NCBI GenBank assembly: GCA_017305715.1
Contig: JAFKKG010000009.1
Coordinates: 1 to 64,000 of the forward strand
Origin: Hyphomicrobiales bacterium
GTDB lineage: Bacteria > Pseudomonadota > Alphaproteobacteria > Rhizobiales > Xanthobacteraceae
DNA length: 64,000 nt
Direction: 5' to 3'
Shown: in pieces, positions 63,557 through 64,000 of the stretch
Layout: every line of letters starts with the position of its first letter
Numbering within the stretch: the first letter of the stretch is position 1
Notes under the pieces: model-generated
Database searches by the model: none
What the model saw: only the letters and a program-made list of their open reading frames with translations
What the model was told of the DNA's origin: nothing
Position numbers and translations under genes: made by a program

Positions 63557-64000
63557 TCAGGCGCTCCTTGTTGTTTGCAGCAGATCGATGATCTCCCGGC
63601 TCGTGCCGGTCTCGCCGAGCCGCGGAAAGACGTTCCTGGTGCTGTAATCGTGGGCCTCGGGGCGTGTGTCGGTCATGGCGTCGAGCGCGAGGGTGACGTT
63701 GAACCCTAGCTCATAGGCCTGTCGCGCGGTCGACTCGACGCCGGTCCCCGTCGCCACGCCGGCGATCACCACCTGGGTGACGCCGCGCGCTTTCAGTTGG
63801 GTTTCGAGGTCGGTGCTGGCGAAGGCGCCCCAGGTCCGTTTCGTCACGACGATATCGTCGGACTGCCGGTCAAGTTCTGGAAGGAAATCGGTGAAGCCTT
63901 CAGGAAACGGATTCTCGTGGCGCCTCGGCTGTTCCGTGCGCCCCGGTGCGCCGCCGAGGACGTTGACCAGCACGACCGGAAGGCGTCGGGCGCGGAAGCT
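63557..64000 (-). CDS. Isochorismatase-like cysteine hydrolase (partial)
   Basis: At least 147 residues; the N-terminus is cut by the window edge. Features: DDIVVTKRTWGAFASTDLETQL and VVIAGVATGTGVESTARQAYELGFNVTLALDAMTD, the loop where the catalytic Cys normally follows Gly-Val; here the position reads GVATGTGVES, so the usual Cys is replaced by Thr. It may hydrolyse an amide or be inactive. Confidence 0.85.
   Translation of the reverse strand, partial: SFRARRLPVVLVNVLGGAPGRTEQPRRHENPFPEGFTDFLPELDRQSDDIVVTKRTWGAFASTDLETQLKARGVTQVVIAGVATGTGVESTARQAYELGFNVTLALDAMTDTRPEAHDYSTRNVFPRLGETGTSREIIDLLQTTRSA

Overview
The window looks like chromosomal DNA of a Bradyrhizobium or a close relative in the Nitrobacteraceae (Alphaproteobacteria). 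The DNA is GC-rich. It carries phosphatidylcholine synthase, an IalB-type periplasmic protein, SdhE-Mfd, many Bug-type and sugar-type solute receptors, and several intergenic inverted repeats of a kind I associate with Bradyrhizobium genomes. No insertion sequence, phage, CRISPR array, rRNA or tRNA was found.

Layout. 1-600: non-coding repeat-like DNA and a CRP-type palindrome. 609-767: an overlooked 52-residue peptide gene with a textbook double-glycine leader. 1095-4523: a large autotransporter. 4807-5487: a PEP-CTERM protein on the other strand. 5870-16680: housekeeping genes (glmS, DUF502, recG, sdhE-mfd, a PRC-barrel protein, a degenerate GGDEF protein). 16772-20139: a family 5 solute-binding protein translationally coupled to an adenylate-forming enzyme whose P-loop is eroded. 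20387-29908: ialB-like, hspQ, an AEC carrier, a ubiH-like hydroxylase with GNAT, pcs-terC, quinone oxidoreductase, argD-like and rimO. 30744-36231: a nitrogen-assimilation block, with the nasT-nasS sensor/antiterminator pair, then a sigma-54-like promoter, a structured leader, a NirA-type siroheme reductase, and an unusual reductase in which a 4Fe-4S domain stands where a flavodoxin domain is usual.

36235-44714: a Bug receptor, a small membrane protein, an AraC regulator divergent from a copper amine oxidase, the pxpB-pxpC-pxpA 5-oxoprolinase genes, an RraA-like protein and a cupin. 44793-48033: small secreted or orphan genes, including a DUF2147 protein with an Arg/Asp repeat, a decayed cyclohexadienyl-dehydratase-like receptor and an orphan Imm27-like immunity gene. 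48254-53720: a complete sugar-type ABC importer with a 2-hydroxyacid dehydrogenase. 54177-60538: an LTXXQ/glycine-zipper protein, a VOC/flavin-monooxygenase/MFS catabolic group, a PilZ protein, a second Bug receptor and a DsbA-like protein. 60711-64000: aspartate dehydrogenase, a small conserved protein, and an isochorismatase-membrane protein-MFS operon cut by the window edge.

The most promising novelty is the double-glycine peptide at 609-767: it has a good ribosome-binding site, a CRP-like site upstream and a hairpin downstream, and it sits next to a surface autotransporter. Two further CRP-like palindromes lie upstream of secreted-protein genes near 45-46 kb. Next in interest are the NirA / Fe-S-flavoprotein pair with its sigma-54 and hexaloop leader, and the orphan immunity gene.
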